Below, in pieces: positions 14,631-21,979 of a stretch of 24,008 nucleotides of DNA (positions are counted from its first letter, which is position 1; each line of letters starts with the position of its first letter). The notes beneath the pieces were generated by a model, which worked only from the letters and a program-made list of their open reading frames with translations, was not told the origin of the DNA and searched no databases. This DNA comes from Bacillota bacterium (GTDB lineage: Bacteria > Bacillota > Clostridia > Lachnospirales > Anaerotignaceae): the NCBI GenBank assembly GCA_023413275.1, contig JAEZPX010000067.1, positions 1-24,008 of the forward strand. Reading direction: 5' to 3'. A program made the translations under genes and the position numbers.

Positions 14631-15776
14631 ATGATGAAAAACATGGGGCTATATGTTCATATTCCCTTTTGCAAAAGAAAGTGTCTTTACTGCGATTTTC
14701 CATCCTTTGGGGGCATGGAGGAGAAATTTAATGCATACGCATATGCGTTGGAGCAGGAAATAGAAAAACGAGGAGAAATGTCCTTGGATTATCTGGTTAC
14801 TTCCATTTTTTTTGGCGGTGGAACGCCCACGGTGCTTTCTGACGAATTGCTAAGCAGTCTGCTTGAGAGAGTAAAAGCTTCTTTTAATATTGCTGATGAG
14901 GCAGAAATTACCATTGAGGCGAACCCTGGTACCATGGGGGAAGAAAAGGCAATAGCGTTGCGAGAAATGGGATTCAACCGTTTAAGCATGGGTGTTCAGG
15001 CATGGCAAAACCACTTATTATCCATTTTAGGACGGGTTCATACCATTGAGGAATTCCAGAATAATTTTAAAAATGCAAGAAAAGCGGGTTTTGACAATAT
15101 TAATGTGGATATCATGTTTGCTCTGCCTACGCAAACCTTCGCAGAATGGAAGGAAACTCTTGAAAGAATAACCAACTTAAAGCCCGAACACATTTCTGCA
15201 TACAGCTTAATTATTGAAGAGGGTACACCATTTTATGAAAAGTTTGAAAAAGGTGAGCTTTTAGAAACAGATGAAGAGCTGGACAGAGAAATGTATCACT
15301 ATGCTGTAGCTTTTTTAGCAAATAAAGGCTACCAACAATATGAAATTTCGAATTTTGCGAAACATGAGCGAGAGAGTAGGCACAATAAAATATATTGGCA
15401 GACGACACCCTATTTGGGTTTGGGATTGGGTGCACATTCCTACTTTAGAGGAAGCCGTTTCCACAATACCTATGATTTGGACAAATATATTTTGGCGGAA
15501 GGGGAAATAAATAGGTTAGAAGAAGAACATGAAATGCTATCAAAAAAGGCATCCATGGAGGAGTTTATGTTTCTGGGGCTTCGCCTTACAGAAGGGGTTT
15601 CTTTTAAAGTGTTTTCTCAACGTTTTGGTGTTAAGATGAAAGAAGTATACAACAAGGTGATTTCTGATCTTTTGGAAAGGAATTTACTAAGACAAACAAA
15701 AGAAGGAATCGCACTGACTGAAAGGGGAATCGACTTAAGTAATCAGGTTTTTACGGAGTTTTTATTGGATAAATAA
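14631..15776 (+). CDS. hemW: Radical SAM heme chaperone HemW
   Basis: The protein has 381 residues. The radical SAM cluster motif C-KRK-C-LY-C uses Cys14, Cys18 and Cys21, preceded by LYVHIPFC and followed by DFPSFGG. GGGTPT (SAM-binding) and EANPG follow. Residues about 165-230 contain the NVDIMFALPTQT and ISAYSLIIEEGTP motifs. The C-terminal HemN_C domain (about 300-375) includes EEFMFLGLRLTEGV and the winged-helix-like end. HemW was long annotated as oxygen-independent coproporphyrinogen oxidase; known members bind heme and deliver it, and lack oxidase activity. It commonly precedes hrcA in Firmicutes, as here. Either of two adjacent ATG codons could be the start; AAAGGATG lies upstream. 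Confidence 0.95.
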   Translation: MMKNMGLYVHIPFCKRKCLYCDFPSFGGMEEKFNAYAYALEQEIEKRGEMSLDYLVTSIFFGGGTPTVLSDELLSSLLERVKASFNIADEAEITIEANPGTMGEEKAIALREMGFNRLSMGVQAWQNHLLSILGRVHTIEEFQNNFKNARKAGFDNINVDIMFALPTQTFAEWKETLERITNLKPEHISAYSLIIEEGTPFYEKFEKGELLETDEELDREMYHYAVAFLANKGYQQYEISNFAKHERESRHNKIYWQTTPYLGLGLGAHSYFRGSRFHNTYDLDKYILAEGEINRLEEEHEMLSKKASMEEFMFLGLRLTEGVSFKVFSQRFGVKMKEVYNKVISDLLERNLLRQTKEGIALTERGIDLSNQVFTEFLLDK

Positions 15777-15834
15777 AAAAATTTAAATTTATTTTTTTTC
15801 TTTGGTAAAATTAATATAAAATTTACAATTTGCG

Positions 15835-15855
15835 CTTGACATATAAGGTGTCAAG
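15835..15855. promoter_or_regulatory. Second dyad overlapping the hrcA operon -35
   Basis: CTTGACA (15835-15841) and TGTCAAG (15849-15855) are perfect inverted 7-mers separated by 7 bases. The dyad contains the entire -35 hexamer and is separate from CIRCE. It does not match the CtsR heptad direct repeat. A protein bound here would block RNA polymerase. Confidence 0.4.
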
Positions 15856-15864
15856 TGCTATCTT
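15836..15864 (+). promoter_or_regulatory. Promoter of the hrcA-grpE-dnaK-dnaJ operon
   Basis: Consensus TTGACA (15836-15841), a 17-bp spacer, and TATCTT (15859-15864) with TG one base upstream (extended -10). It is a vegetative-type promoter. Transcription should start near 15871, just before CIRCE. Confidence 0.85.
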
Positions 15865-15875
15865 ATGTATATGAA

Positions 15876-15902
15876 TTAGCACTCGTGCTAAGTGAGTGCT
15901 AA
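15876..15902. promoter_or_regulatory. CIRCE operator (HrcA-binding site)
   Basis: TTAGCACTC-N9-GAGTGCTAA is a perfect match to the CIRCE consensus, located just after the expected transcription start and 25 bases before the hrcA start codon. HrcA dimers bind it to repress the operon, and GroEL availability tunes HrcA in known systems. Confidence 0.98.
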
Positions 15903-15927
15903 CAATGCAAGGGAGGGGGCGGCTCAG

Positions 15928-16986
15928 ATGTCGTTGAATGACAGAAAAATTCAAATTTTACAGGCAATTATCAATGACTATATTGAAACGGCGGAACCGG
16001 TCGGCTCCAGAACCATAGCAAAAAAATATAACCTTGGTATCAGTTCTGCAACTATCCGCAATGAAATGAGCGATTTGGAGGAGATGGGCTTTATTATGCA
16101 ACCCCATGCATCCTCTGGGCGTATTCCCTCAGATTTGGGATATCGGCTTTATGTGGATCATCTGATGCAAAAGCGAGAACTAAGCTTAGACGAACAAGGC
16201 TATTTACAAAGTGTCATTTCCAGAGATATCAGCCAAATTGATTATCTCATGGAGGAAACAGCAAAGGTGCTTTCTGCATTGACAAACTACACTACCTTTA
16301 TTTCCGAGCCTGTGGGGCAAAGGGCAAGAATTAAACAAATACGGTTGCTGCCACTAGACATGGCTTCTGTGCTTCTGGTTATTGTAACAGAAGATAATTT
16401 TATGAAAAACCATGTGATTAAAGTAGGTACAGCTCCAGAGGACGATATTATTTTTCAAATTGGAACGTATTTAAACAGGGCTTTTCAAGGCTGTGCTTTA
16501 CAGCAAATTGATCAAGGAGTCATCCAACGTTTACAAATTGAATTAGGAGACTATAAGGGTTTATTAGGGCCAATTCTAAGAGCTCTTGAAAATACCATGC
16601 AAGCGGCGGAGAAGGTTCAGGTTCATATGAGTGGTGCAAAAAATATGTTAGCCTTTCCCGAGTTTTCAGATATCAGTAAGGCGAAATCGTTATTCCAAAC
16701 TTTAGAGGAAAAAGACGTTTTGGTTACCTTGCTGGAAGAAAGCAAATGCAATGATCTGCAAATATTAATTGGCAGTGAGAATACTGTACAAGGCATGAAA
16801 GATTGCAGTGTAATTACGGCAACTTATAAGCTGAGTGATGATACCAGAGGTACCATTGGCATTGTTGGACCAACTAGAATGGATTACTCCCAAGTGGTTT
16901 CCGTTTTAAACGGAATGGTGAAAAATATTGAGAGAGTATTGCGAAATCTGACGGATAATAATAATAAAGACAATAAAGATGGCTAG
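15928..16986 (+). CDS. hrcA: Heat-inducible transcription repressor HrcA
   Basis: The protein has 352 residues from the ATG at 15928 (GGGAGGGGG 8 bases upstream). Residues about 1-80 are the winged-helix DNA-binding domain with the family signatures NDRKIQILQAIINDYIETAEPVGSRT and SSATIRNEMSDLEEMG, followed by PHASSGRIPSDLGYR. The rest is the GAF-like and dimerisation region (about 100-340, ending GIVGPTRMDYSQVVSVL). It represses its own operon through the CIRCE site directly upstream. A GTG at 15892 would begin inside CIRCE and is rejected. grpE follows after 17 bases. Confidence 0.97.
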   Translation: MSLNDRKIQILQAIINDYIETAEPVGSRTIAKKYNLGISSATIRNEMSDLEEMGFIMQPHASSGRIPSDLGYRLYVDHLMQKRELSLDEQGYLQSVISRDISQIDYLMEETAKVLSALTNYTTFISEPVGQRARIKQIRLLPLDMASVLLVIVTEDNFMKNHVIKVGTAPEDDIIFQIGTYLNRAFQGCALQQIDQGVIQRLQIELGDYKGLLGPILRALENTMQAAEKVQVHMSGAKNMLAFPEFSDISKAKSLFQTLEEKDVLVTLLEESKCNDLQILIGSENTVQGMKDCSVITATYKLSDDTRGTIGIVGPTRMDYSQVVSVLNGMVKNIERVLRNLTDNNNKDNKDG

Positions 16987-17003
16987 AGAAAAGAGGGAAT
17001 GAA

Positions 17004-17597
17004 GTGGCAGAAAATAAAGACAGAGAAGAAGCCTTAAACGAAGAGGCATTGCAGGATGAAACTTTACAGGAAGAAATAGTTGAAACCACGGAACAAGAAG
17101 GTATGGAAGCAGAAGTCACAGAAGGTGAAATTGTTGACGGTACTGCAGAAAAGATTGCCAAATTGGAACAGCAGGCGGCGGAGAATTTTGATAAGTACCA
17201 ACGAAGCTTGGCTGAATTTGATAACTTCCGCAAACGCACCATGAAGGAAAAAGCAGCAATGTATGATGATGGTGTGAGAGATACAGTTGAAAAGCTTTTG
17301 AATGTAGTCGACAATTTAGAAAGAGCTGTTATGGCTCAAGAAGGTAAATCGGAAGAAAACGATAGTTTCTTAATAGGTGTACAAATGATCTTAAAGCAAT
17401 TTCAGGAGATTTTACATGGTTTGGGCGTAGAAGAAATCAAAGCCTTGGGTGAAAAATTTGACCCCAACCTACATGCGGCGGTAGCCCATGAAGACGATGA
17501 AAACTATGGAGAAAACGAAATTATTCTGGAAATGCTAAAGGGTTATCAATATAAAGACAAAGTCATACGCCATAGTATGGTGAAGGTCGCTAACTAA
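17004..17597 (+). CDS. grpE: Nucleotide exchange factor GrpE
   Basis: The protein has 197 residues with a GTG start and GAGGG upstream. Residues 1-48 are very acidic and probably disordered. Residues about 50-110 form the long helix of the dimer (AEFDNFRKRTMKEK is the family signature). Residues about 135-197 form the beta domain that contacts the DnaK nucleotide-binding domain (GEKFDPNLHAAVAH and the terminal KDKVIRHSMVKVAN). It releases ADP from DnaK. It lies between hrcA and dnaK, 39 bases before the latter. Confidence 0.96.
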   Translation: MAENKDREEALNEEALQDETLQEEIVETTEQEGMEAEVTEGEIVDGTAEKIAKLEQQAAENFDKYQRSLAEFDNFRKRTMKEKAAMYDDGVRDTVEKLLNVVDNLERAVMAQEGKSEENDSFLIGVQMILKQFQEILHGLGVEEIKALGEKFDPNLHAAVAHEDDENYGENEIILEMLKGYQYKDKVIRHSMVKVAN

Positions 17598-17636
17598 AAA
17601 AATGAGAGATTAATTGATCAATAGGAGGAAAAGGTT

Positions 17637-19469
17637 ATGGGAAAAATTATTGGTATTGACTTAGGAACAACCAACTCTTGCGTTGCAGTTATGGAGGGCG
17701 GTCAGCCTGTTGTTATCGTAAACAGTGATGGTGCTAGAACAACACCTTCCGTAGTTGGTTTTGCAAAAAACGGTGAAAGACTGGTTGGTGAGACTGCAAA
17801 GCGTCAGGCAATTACAAACCCTGATAATACAATCAGCTCTATCAAAAGAAGAATGGGCGAAAACTACAAAGTAGACATTGAAGGAAAAGGCTATTCTCCT
17901 CAGGAGATTTCCGCAATGGTTTTGCAGAAATTAAAAGCGGATGCCGAAAGCTATTTGGGTGAAACTGTATCCGAAGCGGTTATTACTGTTCCTGCTTATT
18001 TCAATGATGCCCAGAGACAGGCAACAAAGGATGCTGGTCGTATTGCTGGTTTGGAAGTAAAGCGTATTATTAACGAGCCTACATCTGCTGCATTGGCATA
18101 TGGTTTGGATAACGAACACGAACAAAAAATTATGGTTTACGATTTGGGTGGTGGTACATTCGACGTTTCCATTATTGAAATTGGTGACGGCGTTATCGAG
18201 GTTCTTTCCACAAATGGTAACACTCGTTTAGGTGGAGATGATTTTGACCAGAGAGTGATTGACTTTTTAGTTGCTGAATTTAAAAAGGCTGAAGGCATGG
18301 ATTTAAGTAAAGATAAAATGGCTATGCAAAGATTGAAAGAAGCTGCAGAAAAAGCAAAAAAAGAGCTTTCTACAGTAACAACAACCAATATCAATCTTCC
18401 TTTCATTACTATGAATCAGGATGGTCCTAAGCACTTAGATGTTACTCTTAGCAGAGCAAAATTTGACGAATTAACAGCAGATTTGGTTGATGGCACTATG
18501 GGTCCAGTTCGTCAGGCTTTGGCTGATGCAGGACTTAACGCAAGTGAAATTGATAAGGTATTATTGGTTGGTGGCTCCACAAGAATGCCATCTGTACAGG
18601 ATGCAGTGAAAAAATATACAGGAAAAGAACCTTTTAAGGGCATTAACCCTGACGAGTGTGTGGCAGTTGGTGCGGCAATTCAGGGTGGTAAATTAGCAGG
18701 TGATGAGGGTGCAGGCAGTGTGCTTCTGTTAGACGTTACACCTTTATCCTTGGGTATTGAAACATTGGGTGGCGTTGCAACAAAACTCATCGACAGAAAT
18801 ACTACAATCCCTACAAATAAAAAACAGGTTTTCTCCACAGCAGACGATAATCAAACAGCAGTTGATATCCACGTTGTTCAGGGTGAAAGACCTTTGGCGA
18901 AGGATAATAAAACATTGGGACGCTTTAAATTGGATGGTATTGCACCAGCAAGACGTGGTGTTCCTCAGATTGAAGTATCCTTCGATATTGATGCCAACGG
19001 TATTGTAAACGTTTCCGCTAAGGATTTGGGCACAGGCAAGGAACAGAAAATCACCATTACCGCAGGTTCTAACCTCAGCGATGATGAAATCGAAAAGGCA
19101 GTAAAAGAAGCAGAACAGTTTGCAGAAGATGATAGAAAGAGAAAAGAAGCAATTGATGCAAAAAATGAAGCAGATTCTTTGATCTTCCAGACAGAAAAGA
19201 CACTGGGTGAGCTGGAAGGCAAGCTGAGTGATGAAGAAAAGAGCGCTGTAGAAGCTGAATTGAGCAAATTGAAAGATACAGTAAAGGATATGAACGCTGA
19301 AACAATGACAGAGGCTGATGTAGAGAAGCTGAAAGCTGCAACAGAAGCGTTGACCCAGGAATTCTACAAGATTTCTGAAAAGCTGTATCAGCAGGCACAG
19401 GCAGCACAGGGTGCAGACCCTAACGGTGCAGACCCAAATGTGGTTGACGGCGAAGGCAAAGAACTGTAA
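17637..19469 (+). CDS. dnaK: Chaperone protein DnaK (Hsp70)
   Basis: The protein has 610 residues, the usual length for Gram-positive DnaK, which lacks the insert in the ATPase domain found in proteobacteria. ATPase motifs are present in order: GIDLGTTNSC, the phosphate-2 region DLGGGTFDVSI, NEPTSAALAYG, and adenosine motif LLVGGSTRMP. The linker VLLLDVTPLSLGIET leads into the substrate-binding domain (about 365-480) and helical lid. The C-terminus ends in a short tandem GADPN repeat and then VVDGEGKEL, an acidic tail. The ribosome binding site is AGGAGG. It works with DnaJ and GrpE from the same operon. Confidence 0.98.
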   Translation: MGKIIGIDLGTTNSCVAVMEGGQPVVIVNSDGARTTPSVVGFAKNGERLVGETAKRQAITNPDNTISSIKRRMGENYKVDIEGKGYSPQEISAMVLQKLKADAESYLGETVSEAVITVPAYFNDAQRQATKDAGRIAGLEVKRIINEPTSAALAYGLDNEHEQKIMVYDLGGGTFDVSIIEIGDGVIEVLSTNGNTRLGGDDFDQRVIDFLVAEFKKAEGMDLSKDKMAMQRLKEAAEKAKKELSTVTTTNINLPFITMNQDGPKHLDVTLSRAKFDELTADLVDGTMGPVRQALADAGLNASEIDKVLLVGGSTRMPSVQDAVKKYTGKEPFKGINPDECVAVGAAIQGGKLAGDEGAGSVLLLDVTPLSLGIETLGGVATKLIDRNTTIPTNKKQVFSTADDNQTAVDIHVVQGERPLAKDNKTLGRFKLDGIAPARRGVPQIEVSFDIDANGIVNVSAKDLGTGKEQKITITAGSNLSDDEIEKAVKEAEQFAEDDRKRKEAIDAKNEADSLIFQTEKTLGELEGKLSDEEKSAVEAELSKLKDTVKDMNAETMTEADVEKLKAATEALTQEFYKISEKLYQQAQAAQGADPNGADPNVVDGEGKEL

Positions 19470-19488
19470 AATAAAAGAGTTCTGCATG

Positions 19489-19516
19489 GCAAGGGCGGTT
19501 ATCCGCCCCTGCTTTT
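19489..19516 (+). terminator. GC-rich hairpin between dnaK and dnaJ (weak or partial terminator)
   Basis: GGGCGG (19493-19498) pairs with CCGCCC (19503-19508) around TTAT, extended by GCA/TGC across one mismatch, then followed by TTTT. The U-run is short and broken, so partial termination or mRNA 3'-end protection of the dnaK message is more likely than a full stop. Confidence 0.5.
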
Positions 19517-19555
19517 GCTGTAAATAGACCTTGAAGGAATAAGGTGGTGAGGAAG

Positions 19556-20713
19556 TTGGCAGAGAAAAGAGATTATTATGAAATACTTGGGGTAAGCAAA
19601 GACGCTTCTGATGCGGAGCTGAAAAAGGCTTATAGAAAGATGGCGGTGAAATATCATCCTGACCAAAACCCCGGAGATAAAGAAGCTGAGGCAAAGTTTA
19701 AAGAAGTGAGCGAAGCCTATGAAGTCTTGAGTGATTCTCAAAAAAGAACGCAATATGACCAGTTTGGCCATTCTGCTTTTGAACAAGGTGGGGCAGGCGG
19801 CGGATTTTATGGCCAAGGCTTTGATATGGGAGATTTGGGCGATATTTTCGGCAGCATGTTTGGCTTTGGTGGATTTAGTGGAAGCACCCGTAGATCCGGC
19901 CCAAGACGTGGTAATGATATAAATGTAAATATTCAGCTTAGCTTTGCAGAGGCGGCATTTGGCTGCACAAAGGAAATTTCCGTAAGCATATACGATGAAT
20001 GTGAAACTTGCCATGGAACGGGAGCAAGATCGGGTACCCATGCGGAAAGCTGCCCCAAATGCAACGGTACTGGACAGGAGAGATTTGTGCAACAGTCTAT
20101 GTTTGGTTCAGTAACCTCAGTGCGTACTTGCAGCCAGTGTCAAGGTACAGGGAAGATTATTAAAGATCCTTGTTCTACTTGCCGTGGCACAGGTAAAGTG
20201 AAGAAGAATAAAAAATATGAAGTAAACATTCCTAAGGGCATTGATAACGGTCAGACCATCCGTTTGGCAAACAAAGGGGAAATTGGTGAAAACGGCGGCG
20301 GCTATGGAGATTTATTGGTAACCGTTTATGTACAGCCAGATCCTATGTTTATCAGAAAAGGCTTTGATGTGTATTGTGATGTGCCAATTACCTTCGTTCA
20401 GGCGGCTTTAGGCGGTGAAATCACAATCAAAACCATTGACGGTGAGCAGAAATATAGTGTTAAGCCAGGAACTCAGCCGGAAACAGTTGTGACTTTAAGG
20501 GGTGTTGGTATCCCCAATTTAAGAAACCCTAAGGTTCGTGGAAATCAGGTTGTAACATTGAAGGTGAAAATTCCTACGGAATTGAGTGAAAAACAGAAAG
20601 ATTTGTTGCATCAGTTTTATAAAGACGATGCTGTAAATACCAATGAAAGTAAAGGTACTTCCGAAGAAAAAAAATCTTTTTCAGAAAAAATGAAAGATTT
20701 GTTTAAGGAGTAA
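19556..20713 (+). CDS. dnaJ: Chaperone protein DnaJ (Hsp40)
   Basis: The protein has 385 residues from a TTG start at 19556, giving the usual clostridial N-terminus M-AEKRDYYEILGV, with AAGGTGG about 8 bases upstream. An in-frame GTG at 19544 would add four residues. The J domain (about 4-70) has the HPD motif in KYHPDQNPGD. A Gly/Phe-rich linker follows (about 75-125). Four CxxCxGxG zinc repeats lie at about 140-215: CETCHGTG, CPKCNGTG, CSQCQGTG and CSTCRGTG. The C-terminal substrate-binding domains run to about 350, followed by a charged tail. It stimulates DnaK ATP hydrolysis and delivers clients. No clear terminator lies directly after the stop, so read-through would meet the riboswitch terminator downstream. 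Confidence 0.96.
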   Translation: MAEKRDYYEILGVSKDASDAELKKAYRKMAVKYHPDQNPGDKEAEAKFKEVSEAYEVLSDSQKRTQYDQFGHSAFEQGGAGGGFYGQGFDMGDLGDIFGSMFGFGGFSGSTRRSGPRRGNDINVNIQLSFAEAAFGCTKEISVSIYDECETCHGTGARSGTHAESCPKCNGTGQERFVQQSMFGSVTSVRTCSQCQGTGKIIKDPCSTCRGTGKVKKNKKYEVNIPKGIDNGQTIRLANKGEIGENGGGYGDLLVTVYVQPDPMFIRKGFDVYCDVPITFVQAALGGEITIKTIDGEQKYSVKPGTQPETVVTLRGVGIPNLRNPKVRGNQVVTLKVKIPTELSEKQKDLLHQFYKDDAVNTNESKGTSEEKKSFSEKMKDLFKE

Positions 20714-20732
20714 AACTTGTTTAAAAAAATAC

Positions 20733-20761
20733 TTGAAAATAACAGTTTCTTATATTAAAAT
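20733..20761 (+). promoter_or_regulatory. Promoter of the riboswitch-controlled CDF gene
   Basis: TTGAAA (20733-20738), a 17-bp spacer, and TAAAAT (20756-20761). The start is predicted near 20768, right at the 5' edge of the aptamer. Confidence 0.6.
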
Positions 20762-20863
20762 GTTAAGAACTGATCAGGCAATGGCGGATAGCCATGTGGC
20801 CGGGCAAGCAGCAGCAGATAAACGCCTGCGGGACAGTAATATGTTCCTTGTGGGCGTTTTTTT
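20762..20863 (+). promoter_or_regulatory. NiCo (czcD-motif) riboswitch with terminator expression platform
   Basis: The layout matches the NiCo aptamer as I remember it. ACTG (20769-20772) pairs with CAGT (20834-20837) as P1. A conserved CAGGCA follows (20775-20780). P2 is ATGGC/GCCAT (20781-20785 with 20791-20795). GCCGGGC marks the P3 region, which is weaker than in the reference structure. P4 is GCAG/CTGC (20814-20817 with 20826-20829), followed directly by the conserved GGGACAG. The 3' strand of P4 and the GGG are reused as the left arm of a terminator. ACGCCTGCGGG (20822-20832) pairs with 20847-20857, followed by seven T. Aptamer and terminator therefore exclude each other, so Ni2+ or Co2+ should turn expression on. 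The downstream CDF exporter is the known gene partner of this class. Confidence 0.88.
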
Positions 20864-20922
20864 ATTATTTTCTCGCCTGCATTTGGATAGAATAAAATAG
20901 GATTAAAAATGGAGGTTTTATT

Positions 20923-21840
20923 TTGGAAGCAAAGAGAAGCAAAGCTGAGGTAAATGAGAAAATTGTTATGAGAGTGTCTGTTAAAACCATGATTGCCAAT
21001 ATCATTTTGTCCGTCGGCAAAGTGGCAGCTGGTATCATTGCCAGTTCCGGCGCTATGATTTCCGACGGTATTCATTCCGCATCAGATGTTCTTAGCACCA
21101 TTGTTGTAATGATTGGATACAAATTATCTGCCAAAGAATCAGATGAGCATCATCAGTATGGCCATGAGAGGATTGAATGCGTTGCGGCATTGATTCTTGC
21201 AGGCATTTTATGTGCAACAGGTATTGTTATTGGTTATGAAGGTGTTTTGAAAATCATACATGCCAATGAATTGAACTTAGCAATGCCAGGAATATTGGCG
21301 TTAATTGCGGCAATTGTATCCATTGTTGTAAAGGAAGGTATGTATTGGTATACCAGAGCGGCTGCAAACAAAGTTAAATCAGGGGCTTTGATGGCTGATG
21401 CATGGCATCATCGCTCTGATGCTATGTCCTCCATTGGGAGTATGGTTGGTATTATCGGTGCAAGATTAGGTTATCCCATATGTGACCCTTTGGCCAGCGT
21501 CATTATCTGTGTTTTTATTGTGAAGGCGGCTTATGATATTTTTATGGATGCAATCAATAAAATGCTGGATACTGCCTGTGACAATGAGACTGTGGAACGC
21601 ATGCGAGACATTATTCTTTCCCAAGAGGGAGTAACGGGCATCGACCAAATGCAAACACGCTTATTTGGCGCCAGAATCTATGTTGATGTGGAAATTGCTG
21701 CCAACAGACATATGACATTAAGTGAGGCACATACCATTGCTGAGCAGGTACATGAAGCGATAGAAAACAATTTTCAAGAAGTTAAGCATTGTATGGTGCA
21801 TGTGAACCCTGCTGAGGAGGATTTGATAGCGGGGGAATAA
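20923..21840 (+). CDS. Cation diffusion facilitator (CDF) family metal efflux transporter
   Basis: The protein has 305 residues with a TTG start and GGAGG 7 bases upstream. Six hydrophobic segments are visible between about 20 and 210. The transport-site residues are Asp48 and Asp55 in ISDGIHSASDVLS (helix 2) and the His and Asp of DAWHHRSDAMSS (helix 5). YGHERIE lies in the loop after helix 2. The cytoplasmic C-terminal domain (about 212-300) has the ferredoxin-like fold with several His (YVDVEIAANRHM, then VKHCMVHVNP). CDF proteins are proton/divalent cation antiporters in the membrane. The riboswitch points to Ni2+ or Co2+ export; substrate specificity is not certain from the protein alone. 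A terminator follows. Confidence 0.93.
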   Translation: MEAKRSKAEVNEKIVMRVSVKTMIANIILSVGKVAAGIIASSGAMISDGIHSASDVLSTIVVMIGYKLSAKESDEHHQYGHERIECVAALILAGILCATGIVIGYEGVLKIIHANELNLAMPGILALIAAIVSIVVKEGMYWYTRAAANKVKSGALMADAWHHRSDAMSSIGSMVGIIGARLGYPICDPLASVIICVFIVKAAYDIFMDAINKMLDTACDNETVERMRDIILSQEGVTGIDQMQTRLFGARIYVDVEIAANRHMTLSEAHTIAEQVHEAIENNFQEVKHCMVHVNPAEEDLIAGE

Positions 21841-21844
21841 ATAA

Positions 21845-21880
21845 AAAGGATTATTCTTCATTTAGGATAATCCTTTTTTT
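21845..21880. terminator. Terminator of the CDF gene, likely bidirectional
   Basis: AAGGATTAT pairs with ATAATCCTT across an 11-12 base loop, followed by seven T on the plus strand and by TTTTTATT on the minus strand. It could also stop the convergent MocR gene, which ends 100 bp to the right. Confidence 0.85.
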
Positions 21881-21979
21881 GTGGAACCGCATTCGTATCT
21901 GTTTAAATAGATGAATCTTTCATTGCAGATATTATTTCTCTTTTTCTGTGGATTGAATATAAGAAAAATATTTATATGA

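Noticed and set aside
15835..15855. CtsR operator in the hrcA promoter
   Set aside because: CtsR binds a heptad direct repeat (GGTCAAA type). The element here is an inverted repeat with a different sequence.
15892..15927. hrcA start at a GTG at 15892
   Set aside because: This start lies inside the CIRCE operator and lacks a binding site; the ATG at 15928 has an excellent one and gives the canonical N-terminus.
18744..19694. Long minus-strand open frame (316 codons) antisense to dnaK
   Set aside because: It lies opposite a certain dnaK gene, its product is rich in Phe, Cys and Leu as expected for a mirrored frame, and it has no binding site or recognisable domain.
19499..20092. Minus-strand open frame (197 codons) antisense to dnaJ
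   Set aside because: It is a mirror of the dnaJ coding frame with no domain, no ribosome binding site and no promoter.
20755..21075. Minus-strand open frame (106 codons) across the riboswitch
   Set aside because: It runs antisense through the aptamer and the start of the CDF gene, with no domain and no binding site.
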